DNA of 64,000 nucleotides from Mycobacterium malmoense (GTDB lineage Bacteria; Actinomycetota; Actinomycetes; Mycobacteriales; Mycobacteriaceae). Position 1 is the stretch's first letter. Every line of letters starts with the position of its first letter. Both the position numbers and the translations under genes were made by a program. The notes under the pieces were generated by a model. It was not told the DNA's origin. It worked only from the letters and a program-made list of their open reading frames with translations, and did no database searches. Where the stretch lies: assembly GCF_019645855.1 (NCBI RefSeq), contig NZ_CP080999.1, positions 1,922,001-1,986,000 on the forward strand. The letters are read 5' to 3'. Shown here one piece after another: positions 1-9,765 of this stretch.

Positions 1-342
1 CACCGCGGCCACCTCGATGATCGTGTCGTCCGCATGGGCCCACGGCACATTGGTCAGGTGGTCCGGCAGCATGTCGCCGACCGTCTTGCCGCCCAACTTA
101 TCCGCGGCGCGGTCGGCCACGGATTCGGTGAGCACGCCGGCCAGCGAAGGATCGTCTTGCACGTATTTCGGCACGATGAAGCGGACGACCTGGGAAGCCG
201 GCAGCACCGCGAAGGGTTGTCCGGAGCGGTCGGTGACGACGATCCCGGGCAGGCGGTGCTCGGCGAGCAGGCGGGCGGCGTCGAGGGCATCAGAGTCGAC
301 GGTGACCACCGGGAAGTCCTCGGCGAGTTCCGCGGCGCGCAT
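1..342 (-). CDS. CBS-domain protein (Rv2683-like), 3' end outside window
   Basis: The visible N-terminal 114 residues read as a CBS-pair protein. The stretch around residues 5-50 (EDFPVVTVDSDALDAARLL, then a PGIVVTDRSGQPFAVLPAS segment) is a typical first CBS motif, and a second motif begins near residue 90 (VPWAHADDTIIEVAAV). CBS pairs usually bind adenine nucleotides and regulate a partner; no partner domain is visible because the C-terminus lies beyond base 1. The ATG at 342 is the first in-frame start that keeps the CBS fold complete; no strong Shine-Dalgarno precedes it. The gene is divergent from dxs with about 90 bp between, the same arrangement I recall for Rv2683 and dxs1 in M. tuberculosis. 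The domain call is firm; the cellular role is unknown. Confidence 0.75.
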   Translation of the reverse strand, partial: MRAAELAEDFPVVTVDSDALDAARLLAEHRLPGIVVTDRSGQPFAVLPASQVVRFIVPKYVQDDPSLAGVLTESVADRAADKLGGKTVGDMLPDHLTNVPWAHADDTIIEVAAV

Positions 343-432
343 AGTGCAGACAATACGGCGAGAAGCGGTCCAGCCCGCCGGGTGGCCGCGTTAAGCGGTA
401 GTGATTCGGCGGTCGCTGCGTAGACTGACGGG

Positions 433-2358
433 ATGCTGGAACAGATCCGCGGGCCCGCCGATCTGCAGCACCTTTCCCAACAGCAGCTACGCGATCTGGC
501 TGCCGAGATTCGCGAGTTCCTGATCCACAAGGTTGCCGCCACCGGGGGGCACCTGGGGCCCAACCTCGGCGTCGTCGAGCTGACGCTGGCGCTGCACCGG
601 GTGTTCGACTCGCCGCACGACCCGATCATCTTCGACACCGGTCACCAGGCTTATGTCCACAAGGTACTGACGGGACGCTGCCAGGACTTCGAGAGCCTGC
701 GCAAGAAGGGTGGGCTGTCGGGATATCCGTCGCGCGCCGAGAGCGAACACGACTGGGTGGAGTCCAGCCACGCCAGCGCGGCGTTGTCGTATGCCGACGG
801 CTTGGCCAAGGCGTTCGAGTTGACCGGGCACCGCAACCGGCACGTGGTCGCCGTGGTGGGCGACGGCGCGCTCACCGGCGGCATGTGCTGGGAGGCGCTG
901 AACAACATCGCCGCCTCCCGCCGCCCGGTGATCATCGTGGTCAACGACAACGGCCGCAGCTATGCGCCCACGATCGGCGGCGTCGCCGACCGCCTGGCCA
1001 CGCTGCGGTTGCAGCCGGTCTACGAGCAGGCCCTGGAGAAGGGCCGCGACGCGGTGCGCTCGCTGCCCCTTATCGGCGGGATCGCCTACCGCTTCATGCA
1101 CAGCGTCAAGGCCGGCATCAAGGACTCCCTGTCGCCGCAGCTGCTGTTCACCGACCTCGGCCTGAAATACGTCGGCCCGGTCGACGGCCACGACGAACGC
1201 GCCGTGGAGGCCGCGCTGCGCCATGCCCGTGGCTTCGGCCGCCCGGTGATCGTGCACGTGGTGACCCGCAAGGGCATGGGCTACCCGCCGGCCGAGAACG
1301 ACGAGGCCGAGCAGATGCATCAATGCGGTGTCATCGACCCGCTGACCGGGGCGGCCACCTCGGTGAGCGCGCCCAGCTGGACGGCGGCGTTCTCCGACGC
1401 GCTGATCGAGTACGGCGCCAAACGCCGGGACATCGTCGCCATCACCGCGGCCATGCCGGGCCCGACCGGGCTGGCCCCGTTCGGGGAGCGGTACCCGGAC
1501 CGGTTGTTCGACGTCGGCATCGCCGAGCAGCACGCGTTGACGTCGGCGGCCGGGCTGGCGATGGGCGGGCTGCACCCCGTGGTGGCGGTCTATTCGACCT
1601 TCCTCAACCGGGCGTTCGACCAGGTCATGATGGATGTGGCGCTGCACAAGCTGCCCGTGACCCTGATCCTGCATCGCGCCGGCATCACCGGCCCCGACGG
1701 CGCCAGCCACAACGGCATGTGGGACCTGTCGATGCTGAGCATCGTGCCCGGGATGCGGGTGGCCGCACCCAGGGATGCCGCCCGGTTGCGTGAGGAACTC
1801 GGGGAGGCGCTCGACATGAACGACGGCCCGACGGCGATACGGTTCCCCAAAGGCGATGTGGGCGAAGACATTCCGGCCCTCGAGCGTCGCGGGTTGGGCG
1901 TCTCGGCCGTGGACGTGCTCGCGGTGCCGGCCGGCGGATTGAACCACGACGTGCTGCTGGTCGCCATCGGCGCGTTCGCGCCGATGGCGCTGCAGGTGGC
2001 CAAGCGGCTGCACAACCAGGGGATCGGTGTCACCGTGATCGACCCGCGTTGGGTGCTGCCGGTGTCTGACGGTGTTCTCGAACTGGCGGCGCGGCACAAA
2101 CTGGTCGTCACGCTGGAGGACAACGGCGTCAACGGCGGTGTGGGTTCGACGGTGTCGGCCGTGTTGCGGCGAGCGGAGATCGACGTGCCCTGCCGCGACG
2201 TCGGGCTGCCGCAGGAGTTCTACCAGCACGCCTCGCGGGGTGAGCTGCTGGCCGATCTCGGGCTGACCGACCAGGACGTGGCCCGCCGCATCACCGGTTG
2301 GGTTGCTGCGCTCGGCGCTGCCGTTCCTGAAGCCGAAATCCGCGAGCGTCTCGACTAA
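433..2358 (+). CDS. dxs: 1-deoxy-D-xylulose-5-phosphate synthase
   Basis: This 641-residue protein matches the usual length of DXS, the thiamine-diphosphate enzyme that condenses pyruvate with glyceraldehyde 3-phosphate in the first step of the MEP isoprenoid pathway. Visible signatures are the N-terminal GGHLGPNLGVVELT segment with its substrate-binding His near residue 40, the TPP/Mg motif GDGALTGGMCWEALNN at about 143-158, and DVGIAEQHA near residue 360 carrying the catalytic Glu of transketolase-like enzymes. A C-terminal transketolase domain follows. Mycobacteria depend on this pathway for polyprenyl phosphate, menaquinone side chains and other prenyl lipids. The gene is convergent with the RNase D-like gene, with 6 bp between the stops. 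The identification is very secure. Confidence 0.97.
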   Translation: MLEQIRGPADLQHLSQQQLRDLAAEIREFLIHKVAATGGHLGPNLGVVELTLALHRVFDSPHDPIIFDTGHQAYVHKVLTGRCQDFESLRKKGGLSGYPSRAESEHDWVESSHASAALSYADGLAKAFELTGHRNRHVVAVVGDGALTGGMCWEALNNIAASRRPVIIVVNDNGRSYAPTIGGVADRLATLRLQPVYEQALEKGRDAVRSLPLIGGIAYRFMHSVKAGIKDSLSPQLLFTDLGLKYVGPVDGHDERAVEAALRHARGFGRPVIVHVVTRKGMGYPPAENDEAEQMHQCGVIDPLTGAATSVSAPSWTAAFSDALIEYGAKRRDIVAITAAMPGPTGLAPFGERYPDRLFDVGIAEQHALTSAAGLAMGGLHPVVAVYSTFLNRAFDQVMMDVALHKLPVTLILHRAGITGPDGASHNGMWDLSMLSIVPGMRVAAPRDAARLREELGEALDMNDGPTAIRFPKGDVGEDIPALERRGLGVSAVDVLAVPAGGLNHDVLLVAIGAFAPMALQVAKRLHNQGIGVTVIDPRWVLPVSDGVLELAARHKLVVTLEDNGVNGGVGSTVSAVLRRAEIDVPCRDVGLPQEFYQHASRGELLADLGLTDQDVARRITGWVAALGAAVPEAEIRERLD

Positions 2359-2364
2359 CGGCGG

Positions 2365-3642
2365 CTACTCGGCCGGCGGCTGCAACGCCGCCGCCAAAAC
2401 GGGCACCACGAGTTCTCGCTGCCACGGGCGCGCCTCCCCGGCGCGCAGGAATTCCTCGACGGCCTCGACCGGATCCGTTGCGGCCTCCCAGTCCCAGCAC
2501 AGCCGTCGCACCAGGTCGGGTGAGATCAGGTTCTCCGTGGGAACCCCGACCCGCCGCGACACTTCCCCCAGCGCCGCCCGGGCCGTCTCCAGCCGCGCGG
2601 CGGCCTCCGGCTTCCGCCTGCTCCACCGCGCCGCCGGCGGTGGGCCGTTCGGCTGCTCGCCCTCGTCCGGCGGCTCTTGGGTTTTCCGGGCCGCTTCCAG
2701 CGCCGCCAGCCAGACGTCGGCGCCGCGGCGTTGGTTGCGCCCACCGAACACCGGCAATTCGACCAGGTCCTCGACGGTCTTCGGATCGGTGAGGGCGGCG
2801 TCGATGATGGCGGAATCCGGCAGGATGCGGCGGGGCGCCACGTCACGGCGCTGGGCGATGTGGTCGCGCGCCAGCCACAATTCGCGAACCGCGGCCAGGC
2901 CTCGCCGGTCACGGACCCGGTGGATCCCCGACGTCCGTCGCCAGCGGTCCCGTCGCGCGGCCGGCGTGGCCTCTCTGGAGGCCTCTCCGGTTTTGAAGAT
3001 CCGTAGATAGTCGAATTCCTGTGCGGCCCACTCGGTTTTGCCCTGTTCGGCCAGGACATTCGCGATCGCCGCGCGCAGCTCGATGAGCAGCTCCACGTCC
3101 AGGGCCGCGTAGTTGAGCCATTCGACGGGCAGGGGGCGCTTGGACCAGTCCGCCGCGCCGTGGCCCTTGGCCAGCCCGAAACCCAAAAGCCGCTCGACCA
3201 TGGTCGCCAGGTTCACCCGGTCGAACCCGGCCAGCCGTCCGGCGAGCTCGGTGTCGTACAGCGCCGGTGGCCGCATGCCGACCTCGGCCAGGCAGGGCAG
3301 GTCCTGATCGGCGGAGTGCAGGATCCATTCGTCGGTGCCCAGCACCTCGGCGACGGGTCGCAGCGCGGTCAGCGGGTCGGCGCCGTGGCTGACCGGGTCG
3401 ATGAGCACGGTGCCGGCGCCGGCGCGCCGGATCTGAATCAGGTAGGCCCGGTTGGAGTAGCGGAAACCCGAGGCTCGCTCGGCGTCCACCGCAAACGATC
3501 CGCGCCCGCGGGCCAGGAGTCGTGCGGCCGCCTCGATCTCGCGGACGGTCACGGAGAGATCGGGAATGCCGTCGGCCGGGTGGAGCAGCGGGGTGGGTTC
3601 GGGCGCGGTGCTGCCGGGCCCGGGGGCCGCCGGTTCGCACAT
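2365..3642 (-). CDS. RNase D-like 3'-5' exonuclease with HRDC domain
   Basis: The 425-residue product has a DEDD-type exonuclease fold. Motif I is FAVDAE near residue 47, motif II is in HSADQDLPCL, and motif III is YAALDVELL (Tyr-x3-Asp, the DEDDy class). A helical HRDC-like segment follows at about 225-300 (RDRRGLAAVRELW onward). RNase D family enzymes trim 3' ends of structured RNAs such as tRNA precursors; the exact substrate here is not shown by sequence. I chose ATG 3642 because it falls one base after the TGA of the upstream DUF3000 gene, indicating translational coupling. A longer reading to 3888 only runs into that gene. It corresponds to Rv2681. Confidence 0.88.
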   Translation of the reverse strand: MCEPAAPGPGSTAPEPTPLLHPADGIPDLSVTVREIEAAARLLARGRGSFAVDAERASGFRYSNRAYLIQIRRAGAGTVLIDPVSHGADPLTALRPVAEVLGTDEWILHSADQDLPCLAEVGMRPPALYDTELAGRLAGFDRVNLATMVERLLGFGLAKGHGAADWSKRPLPVEWLNYAALDVELLIELRAAIANVLAEQGKTEWAAQEFDYLRIFKTGEASREATPAARRDRWRRTSGIHRVRDRRGLAAVRELWLARDHIAQRRDVAPRRILPDSAIIDAALTDPKTVEDLVELPVFGGRNQRRGADVWLAALEAARKTQEPPDEGEQPNGPPPAARWSRRKPEAAARLETARAALGEVSRRVGVPTENLISPDLVRRLCWDWEAATDPVEAVEEFLRAGEARPWQRELVVPVLAAALQPPAE

Positions 3643-3643
3643 G

Positions 3644-4237
3644 TCAGGCGCGTGACCGCGAGCCCAGGTCGGTGACCCCGGTCGGCGGTAGGCCCGCGGC
3701 GTGTTCGAGCACGTCGCAGAACGCCTTGACGTGGACCCCGACTTCGGGGGTGGTCGCCGTCCACGATGCCCGCAGCTCCAGCTGGTGGGCGCGTGGCGGC
3801 CCGGAGATGTCGCCGTAGCGCACCGATGTGGTGGCGGTGACGGTGCCGCCCAGGGCGGTGAAGTGCTCGGTGTGGGCCTCCAGCGCATCGACCAGCCAGC
3901 TCCACGCCACCTCCGGCAGCAGGGGATCGACGGCCTCGGTGGGGTCCAGGTCGGCCTGGATGTAGGCGACCAGGCGGATGGTCCCGTCCCAGGCGTCGGC
4001 GCCGTCCGGGTCGTACAACAGAATCAGCCGGCCGAACGCTTCTTCGTTGTTCGGGCCCTCGGATCGCTCCGGGATGACCTCGCGGTCGGGGTGTTTGACC
4101 TCGGCTCCCAGCGCGTAGCTGTAGGGCGCCAGCCGCTGCGGCGGCCGGATCGGGCCCAGCTCGATCTCCGGCCGCACGGTGACGGTGTTCATCGCCGCTA
4201 CCGCCTCGCGGAATGGGGCCGGTTCAGCTGACGTCAA
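3644..4237 (-). CDS. DUF3000 family protein (Rv2680-like)
   Basis: This 197-residue soluble protein carries the actinobacterial DUF3000 pattern: PFREAVAAMNTVTVRPEI near the N-terminus, then the PPQRLAPYSYAL segment, and an acidic middle with GRLILLYDPDG and AWSWLVDALEAH. Its function is unknown. I prefer a TTG start at 4237 over the ATG at 4192. The family motif begins upstream of that ATG, and an AAGAGGAG ribosome-binding site (4254-4247) lies 9 bases before the TTG. The gene ends one base before the RNase D-like start, so the two are probably co-translated. The pairing hints at RNA metabolism, but that is only inference from neighbourhood. Confidence 0.8.
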   Translation of the reverse strand: MTSAEPAPFREAVAAMNTVTVRPEIELGPIRPPQRLAPYSYALGAEVKHPDREVIPERSEGPNNEEAFGRLILLYDPDGADAWDGTIRLVAYIQADLDPTEAVDPLLPEVAWSWLVDALEAHTEHFTALGGTVTATTSVRYGDISGPPRAHQLELRASWTATTPEVGVHVKAFCDVLEHAAGLPPTGVTDLGSRSRA

Positions 4238-4426
4238 TGGCGCCGCTCCTCTTCGTCGCTCCCGTCCCCCGCAGGCGGGAGGTGCCCCCACCGCATCGTC
4301 GCAGGCGCGGGTCACAAAGTTCGACGGTAGACCCCTCGGCCGACACGCGGGAACAGGCGCGCCGGGCGGCGCACCCGTCGCGACCAAGCCGTTATCAGGC
4401 CTCATTGTGGCCGGTATTGAGCCTGC

Positions 4427-5245
<819 letters not shown>

Positions 5246-5354
5246 CGTTTTCTCCTGGGCACTGCTGACATTTACCTTGCGGTGGTTGATATTACGCAGC
5301 GGTAATTTGGCGCCCGGGACCGGCCGGCCGGGCGTCGTGGCAGCATTGACGCCA

Positions 5355-6416
5355 ATGAAGAACCCTGCGCGTACTCGCCGCGAGCTGCCCGAGTCGCCAT
5401 ACCTGGCCGCCGTCACCGGGCGCAAGCCCGGCCGGGTGCCGGTGTGGTTCATGCGCCAGGCCGGTCGTTCGCTGCCCGAGTACCGGGCGCTGCGCGAACG
5501 GCACAGCATGCTGGCGGCCTGTTTGCGGCCCGAGGTGGCGTGCGAGATCACGCTGCAGCCGATCCGTCGTCACGGCGTCGACGCGGCGATCCTGTTCTCC
5601 GACATCGTGGTGCCGCTGCGCGCCGCGGGCGTCGATTTGGACATCGTCGCGGACGTCGGCCCGGTGATCGCGCACCCGGTGCGCACCGACGCCGACGTCC
5701 ACGCGATGAAACCCCTTGATCCGCAAGCGATTCAGCCGGTGCTCGACGCGGTCTCGCTGCTGGTGGCGGCGCTGGGCGACGTGCCGCTGATCGGCTTCGC
5801 CGGTGCGCCGTTCACGCTGGCGTCCTACCTCGTCGAGGGCGGCCCCAGCCGCAACCACGCCCGCACCAAGGCGATGATGCTGGCCGAACCGACGAGCTGG
5901 CACGCGCTGATGTCGAGGCTGACCGACCTGACTGTCGCGTTCCTGCGGGCCCAGGTCGACGCCGGGGTGGACGCCATCCAGGTGTTCGATTCGTGGGCGG
6001 GGACGCTGTCGCTGGCCGACTACCGCCACTACGTGCTGCCGCACAGCTCGCGGGTGTTCGCCGGCCTGGCCGAATGCGGCGTGCCCATGACGCATTTCGG
6101 GGTGGGGACCGCGGAGTTGCTCGGCGCGATGTCGGAGTCGGGGGCGACGGTGGTCGGCGTGGACTGGCGAACCTCCCTGACCGACGCCGCCGCCCGCGTC
6201 CAACCCGGCACGGCGCTGCAGGGCAACCTCGATCCGGCGGTGCTGCTGGCGGGGTGGCCGGTGGTGGAACGCGCCGCGCGGGCCGTGGTCGACGACGGAC
6301 GCCGCGCCGTCGACGTGGGCGCGGCCGGCCACGTCTTCAATCTCGGCCACGGGGTGTTGCCGGAGACCGATCCCGGCGTGCTGACCGAGCTGGTGTCGCT
6401 GGTCCACTCGCTATGA
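5355..6416 (+). CDS. hemE: Uroporphyrinogen decarboxylase
   Basis: HemE decarboxylates the four acetate side chains of uroporphyrinogen III to give coproporphyrinogen III. The 353-residue product shows the signature VWFMRQAGRSLPEYR near the N-terminus, which contributes substrate-binding Arg residues, and the second signature GFAGAPFTLASYLVEGGPS in the middle. It also has FDSWAGTLS and a C-terminal NLGHGVLPETDP segment. Length is normal for the family. The ATG at 5355 is the start closest to the conserved TRRELPESPYLAAV beginning. It heads a tightly overlapping haem operon: its TGA overlaps the next ATG (6413-6416), and chdC and a methyltransferase follow. Confidence 0.96.
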   Translation: MKNPARTRRELPESPYLAAVTGRKPGRVPVWFMRQAGRSLPEYRALRERHSMLAACLRPEVACEITLQPIRRHGVDAAILFSDIVVPLRAAGVDLDIVADVGPVIAHPVRTDADVHAMKPLDPQAIQPVLDAVSLLVAALGDVPLIGFAGAPFTLASYLVEGGPSRNHARTKAMMLAEPTSWHALMSRLTDLTVAFLRAQVDAGVDAIQVFDSWAGTLSLADYRHYVLPHSSRVFAGLAECGVPMTHFGVGTAELLGAMSESGATVVGVDWRTSLTDAAARVQPGTALQGNLDPAVLLAGWPVVERAARAVVDDGRRAVDVGAAGHVFNLGHGVLPETDPGVLTELVSLVHSL

Positions 6417-7759
6417 GGCCCCGCTCGTATTGTGTTGTGGGCGGCGGGATTTCGGGGCTGACGGCGGCGTATCGGCTCCGCGTGGCCGCCGGTGAGGACG
6501 CGACGATCACGCTGTTCGATCCCGCTGACCGGCTGGGCGGCATATTGCGCACCGAGCTGGTCGGCGGGCGGCCGATGGACCTGGGCGCCGAGGCGTTCGT
6601 GCTGCGCCGGCCCGAAATGCCGGCGCTGCTGGCCGAGCTGGGTCTGTCGGGGCGCCGGCTGTCCACCACCGGCGCCCGGCCGTTGACCTACTGCCGGCAA
6701 GAGCTGCACCCGCTTCCCGCGGGCACGGTCGTCGGGATCCCGTCGTCGGCGGCCTCGGTCGCCGGGCTGGTCGACGAGGCGACGGTCGCCCGCATCGACG
6801 CCGAGCCCGCCCGGCCGCTGGAGTGGCGGCCCGGCGGCGATCCCGCGGTGGCCGAGCTGGTGGGCGACCGGTTCGGCGAGCAGGTCGTGGCCCGGTCGGT
6901 GGACCCGCTGCTGAGCGGGGTGTACGCGGGATCGGCGGCGACGATCGGCCTGCGCGCGGCGGCCCCCGGCGTGGCGGCGGCCCTGGACGGCGGCGCCGCC
7001 AGCCTGACCGACGCGGTCCGGCGGGCGCTGCCCCCGAACGCCGGCGGGCCGGTGTTCGGGGCGCTGGACGGCGGCTACCAGACGCTGATCGACGAGCTCG
7101 TCGAGCGCGGCCGGGTGCGGTGGGTTCGCGCGGCGGTGGAACGGCTGGAGCCGGGCTGGGAGGTGCACGACGACACCGGTGCCCGCTGGCACGCCGACGC
7201 AGTGGTCCTGGCCGTCCCGGCCCCGCGGCTGGCCCGCCTGGTGCGCGAGGTCGCCCCGCGCAGCTCGGCCGCCGCGGGCCGGATCGCCAGCGCGTCGTCG
7301 GCGGTGGTGGCGCTCGCCGTGCCCGCCGGCACCCCGTTCCCGCAGTGCTCCGGCGTGCTGGTGGCCACCGGCGAGCCGCTGCGGGCCAAGGCGATCACGC
7401 TCTCGTCGCGCAAGTGGGGCTCCCGCGGGGACACGCAGCAGCTGCGGCTGTCGTTCGGGCGGTTCGGCGACGATGTGGCCGCCGGCGCGTCCGACGGCGA
7501 GCTACTCGCCTGGGCGCTGAGCGACCTGGCCACCGTCTTCGGGTTCGCCGTCGACCCGGTCGACGCCCGCGTGCAGCGCTGGATCGACGCCATGCCGCAG
7601 TACGGCCCCGGCCACGCCGACCTGGTCGCCGAGCTGCGGGCCGGCCTGCCGCCGGCCCTCGCCGTGGCCGGCAGCTACCTCGACGGCATCGGCGTGCCGG
7701 CGTGCGTCGGGGCGGCCGGGCGCGCGGTCGAGGCTCTCAATGCGGAAGTGGCACGATAG
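6413..7759 (+). CDS. hemY: Coproporphyrinogen III oxidase (HemY/CgoX type)
   Basis: The 448-residue flavoprotein begins with a dinucleotide-binding motif (CVVGGGISGLTAAYRL) and the family segment DRLGGILRT, followed by LGAEAFVLRRPEMPALL. In actinobacteria this enzyme, traditionally annotated as protoporphyrinogen oxidase HemY, oxidises coproporphyrinogen III to coproporphyrin III in the coproporphyrin-dependent haem branch. A mid-protein segment VARSVDPLLSGVYAG and a C-terminal GSYLDGIGVPACV segment are both typical. The start overlaps the hemE stop by 4 bp (ATGA), and chdC follows after 5 bp. Its partners in the operon supply the preceding and next steps. The function is secure; the gene name depends on the naming scheme used (hemY or cgoX). 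Confidence 0.93.
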   Translation: MRPRSYCVVGGGISGLTAAYRLRVAAGEDATITLFDPADRLGGILRTELVGGRPMDLGAEAFVLRRPEMPALLAELGLSGRRLSTTGARPLTYCRQELHPLPAGTVVGIPSSAASVAGLVDEATVARIDAEPARPLEWRPGGDPAVAELVGDRFGEQVVARSVDPLLSGVYAGSAATIGLRAAAPGVAAALDGGAASLTDAVRRALPPNAGGPVFGALDGGYQTLIDELVERGRVRWVRAAVERLEPGWEVHDDTGARWHADAVVLAVPAPRLARLVREVAPRSSAAAGRIASASSAVVALAVPAGTPFPQCSGVLVATGEPLRAKAITLSSRKWGSRGDTQQLRLSFGRFGDDVAAGASDGELLAWALSDLATVFGFAVDPVDARVQRWIDAMPQYGPGHADLVAELRAGLPPALAVAGSYLDGIGVPACVGAAGRAVEALNAEVAR

Positions 7760-7764
7760 GTTCC

Positions 7765-8460
7765 ATGGCCAAACTCGATTACGACGCGCTCAACGCGACG
7801 CTTCGCTACCTGATGTTCTCGGTGTTCTCGGTGCGGCCCGGCGGGCTCGGCGACCAGCGCGACGCCATCACCGACGACGCCGCGACGTTTTTCAAGCAGC
7901 AGGAGGAGCGCGGCGTCGTGGTGCGCGGCCTCTACGACGTCGCGGGCCTGCGCGCCGACGCCGACTTCATGATCTGGACCCACGCCGACCGCGTCGAGGC
8001 GCTGCAGGCCACCTACGCCGACTTCCGGCGCACCACCGCGTTGGGCCGGGCCTGCGCGCCGGTGTGGAGCAGCGTGGCGCTGCACCGCCCGGCCGAGTTC
8101 AATAAGAGCCACATCCCGGCGTTCCTGGCCGGCGAGGAGCCCGGCGCCTACATCTGCGTGTACCCGTTCGTGCGGTCCTACGAGTGGTACCTGCTGCCCG
8201 ACGAGGAACGCCGCCGCATGCTCGCCGAGCACGGCATGGCCGCCCGCGAATACAAGGACGTCCGCGCCAACACGGTGCCGGCGTTCGCGCTGGGCGACTA
8301 CGAATGGATCCTGGCCTTCGAGGCCCCCGAGCTGGACCGCATCGTCGACCTGATGCGTGAGCTGCGCGCCACCGACGCCCGCAGGCATACCCGCGCGGAG
8401 ACGCCGTTCTTCACCGGGCCGCGGGTGCCGGTCGAGCAGCTGGTGAACGCGCTGCCATGA
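7765..8460 (+). CDS. chdC: Coproheme decarboxylase (chlorite dismutase-like, HemQ)
   Basis: ChdC oxidatively decarboxylates two propionates of coproheme to make haem b, the last step of the actinobacterial pathway. The 231-residue protein has the chlorite dismutase-like fold. The conserved YPFVRSYEWY segment (from Tyr133) contains the active-site Tyr region. RMLAEHGMAARE follows, whose His156 aligns with the proximal haem ligand of the family. No signal peptide is present, so it is cytoplasmic. It follows hemY by 5 bp and overlaps the next methyltransferase gene by ATGA. Ferrochelatase, needed between HemY and ChdC, is not in this window. Confidence 0.92.
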   Translation: MAKLDYDALNATLRYLMFSVFSVRPGGLGDQRDAITDDAATFFKQQEERGVVVRGLYDVAGLRADADFMIWTHADRVEALQATYADFRRTTALGRACAPVWSSVALHRPAEFNKSHIPAFLAGEEPGAYICVYPFVRSYEWYLLPDEERRRMLAEHGMAAREYKDVRANTVPAFALGDYEWILAFEAPELDRIVDLMRELRATDARRHTRAETPFFTGPRVPVEQLVNALP

Positions 8461-9206
8461 GCCATCCCGACGTCACCGACCCCACCCGTTTCGAGCAGAT
8501 GTATCGCGACGACCGGCTGTCCCACGGTCTGCCGACCGCCACGCCGTGGGATATCGGCGGCCCGCAGCCGGTGGTCCAGCAGCTCGTCGCGCTGGACGCG
8601 GTCAAGGGCGAGGTGCTCGACCCGGGCACCGGCCCGGGGCACCACGCGATCTACTACGCCGCCAAGGGCTATTCGGCGACCGGCATCGACGGGTCGGCGA
8701 CCGCCCTGGAGCGGGCCCGGGAAAACGCGCGGAAGGCCGGCGTGTCGGTGAACTTCGAGCTGGCCGACGCCACCAAGCTGGATGGGCTGGAGAACCGGTT
8801 CGACACCGTCGTCGACTGCGCCTTCTACCACACTTTCAGCACCGAACCCGAGATGCAGAAGTCCTACGTGCGGGCTTTGCGGCGGGCCACCAAGCCGGGA
8901 GCGCGGCTCTACATGTTCGAGTTCGGTGAGCACAACGTCAACGGCTTTTCCATGCCACGGTCGTTGTCCGAGGACGACTTTCGTCAGGTGCTCCCGGACG
9001 CCGGCTGGGAGATCACCTACCTGGGCACGACCACCTACCAGGTCAACATCAGCGCTCAGACGTTCGAGATGATGGCCGCGCGCAATCCCGACATGGCCGA
9101 CCGGGTGGAGTCGATCCTGGAACGATTCCGGGCGATGGAACCGTGGCTGGTCAACGGCCGGGTGCACGCCCCGTTCTGGGAAGTGCACGCCACCCGGGCG
9201 GACTGA
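8457..9206 (+). CDS. Class I SAM-dependent methyltransferase (Rv2675c-like)
   Basis: The 249-residue protein has the Rossmann methyltransferase core: motif I is EVLDPGTGPGHHAIYYA near residues 51-66, followed by ATGIDGSATALERA (acidic residue contacting SAM ribose) and a motif IV-like DTVVDCAFYHTF. The N-terminus DPTRFEQMYRDD and the segment PWDIGGPQP are common in thiol or small-molecule methyltransferases. Its substrate is unknown. Its start overlaps the chdC stop (8457-8460), so it is the last gene of the hemE-hemY-chdC operon and may modify a haem intermediate or protect against a by-product; that is inference only. Confidence 0.85.
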   Translation: MSHPDVTDPTRFEQMYRDDRLSHGLPTATPWDIGGPQPVVQQLVALDAVKGEVLDPGTGPGHHAIYYAAKGYSATGIDGSATALERARENARKAGVSVNFELADATKLDGLENRFDTVVDCAFYHTFSTEPEMQKSYVRALRRATKPGARLYMFEFGEHNVNGFSMPRSLSEDDFRQVLPDAGWEITYLGTTTYQVNISAQTFEMMAARNPDMADRVESILERFRAMEPWLVNGRVHAPFWEVHATRAD

Positions 9207-9289
9207 CGCCGCTCGTCCCTCGTCGCGAAACTGTATTCCGCAACGCGTTTCTCGAGTAAAGCCGTCGCTGGTTACAGTCTCGCGCGAGC

Positions 9290-9721
9290 CTAGGAAGGAA
9301 CTAGCTTCAGCGAGATCGAGTTGATGCAGTAGCGCTGGTCCGTGGGCGTCGGGTAGCCCTCGCCGGCGAACACATGGCCCAGGTGGCTGTGGCAGTTCGC
9401 GCACAGCACCTCGGTGCGCGTCCTGCCCAGCGAATGGTCGGGACGCAGGATCACCGCGTCGGAGTTCGCCGGGTCGAAGAACGACGGCCAGCCGCAGTGT
9501 GACTCGAATTTCTCTGTGCTGCGGAACAATTCGGCGCCGCAGGCCCGACATTGGTAGACGCCCTCGGTCTTGGTGTCGGTGTACTCACCGGTGAACGGCC
9601 GCTCGGTGCCGGCGCGACGCAGCACGTCGAACTCCTCACGCGTGAGTTTCCGGCGCCACTCGTCGTCGGTCAGCTGCACCTTCGGGCGAGACAGATCGGG
9701 TGACAGATCAGGGGGAGTCAT
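9290..9721 (-). CDS. msrB: Peptide methionine (R)-S-oxide reductase
   Basis: MsrB reduces the R-epimer of methionine sulfoxide in proteins. The 143-residue sequence carries both zinc-binding CxxC pairs (CRAC and CANC), the substrate-binding segment ESHCGWPSFFDP, the HLGHVF motif and the catalytic Cys in RYCINS close to the C-terminus. Length is standard for a single-domain MsrB, and no signal peptide is seen, so it is cytoplasmic. It is transcribed convergently to the haem operon and lies just downstream of aftC on the same strand, 44 bp from the aftC stop. Confidence 0.96.
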   Translation of the reverse strand: MTPPDLSPDLSRPKVQLTDDEWRRKLTREEFDVLRRAGTERPFTGEYTDTKTEGVYQCRACGAELFRSTEKFESHCGWPSFFDPANSDAVILRPDHSLGRTRTEVLCANCHSHLGHVFAGEGYPTPTDQRYCINSISLKLVPS

Positions 9722-9765
9722 GTGTCCACGCTAGCGCCAATGGCGGCGACCCGCCGGGCTTGCGA

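Noticed and set aside
487..2229. 580-codon open frame on the minus strand opposite dxs
   Set aside because: It is a shadow of a high-GC gene: composition is His/Arg/Gln-rich with no recognisable motif, and dxs on the plus strand is certain.
5292..7192. Long minus-strand open frames opposite hemE and hemY
   Set aside because: They lack ribosome-binding sites and domain motifs and mirror the codon bias of the haem genes.
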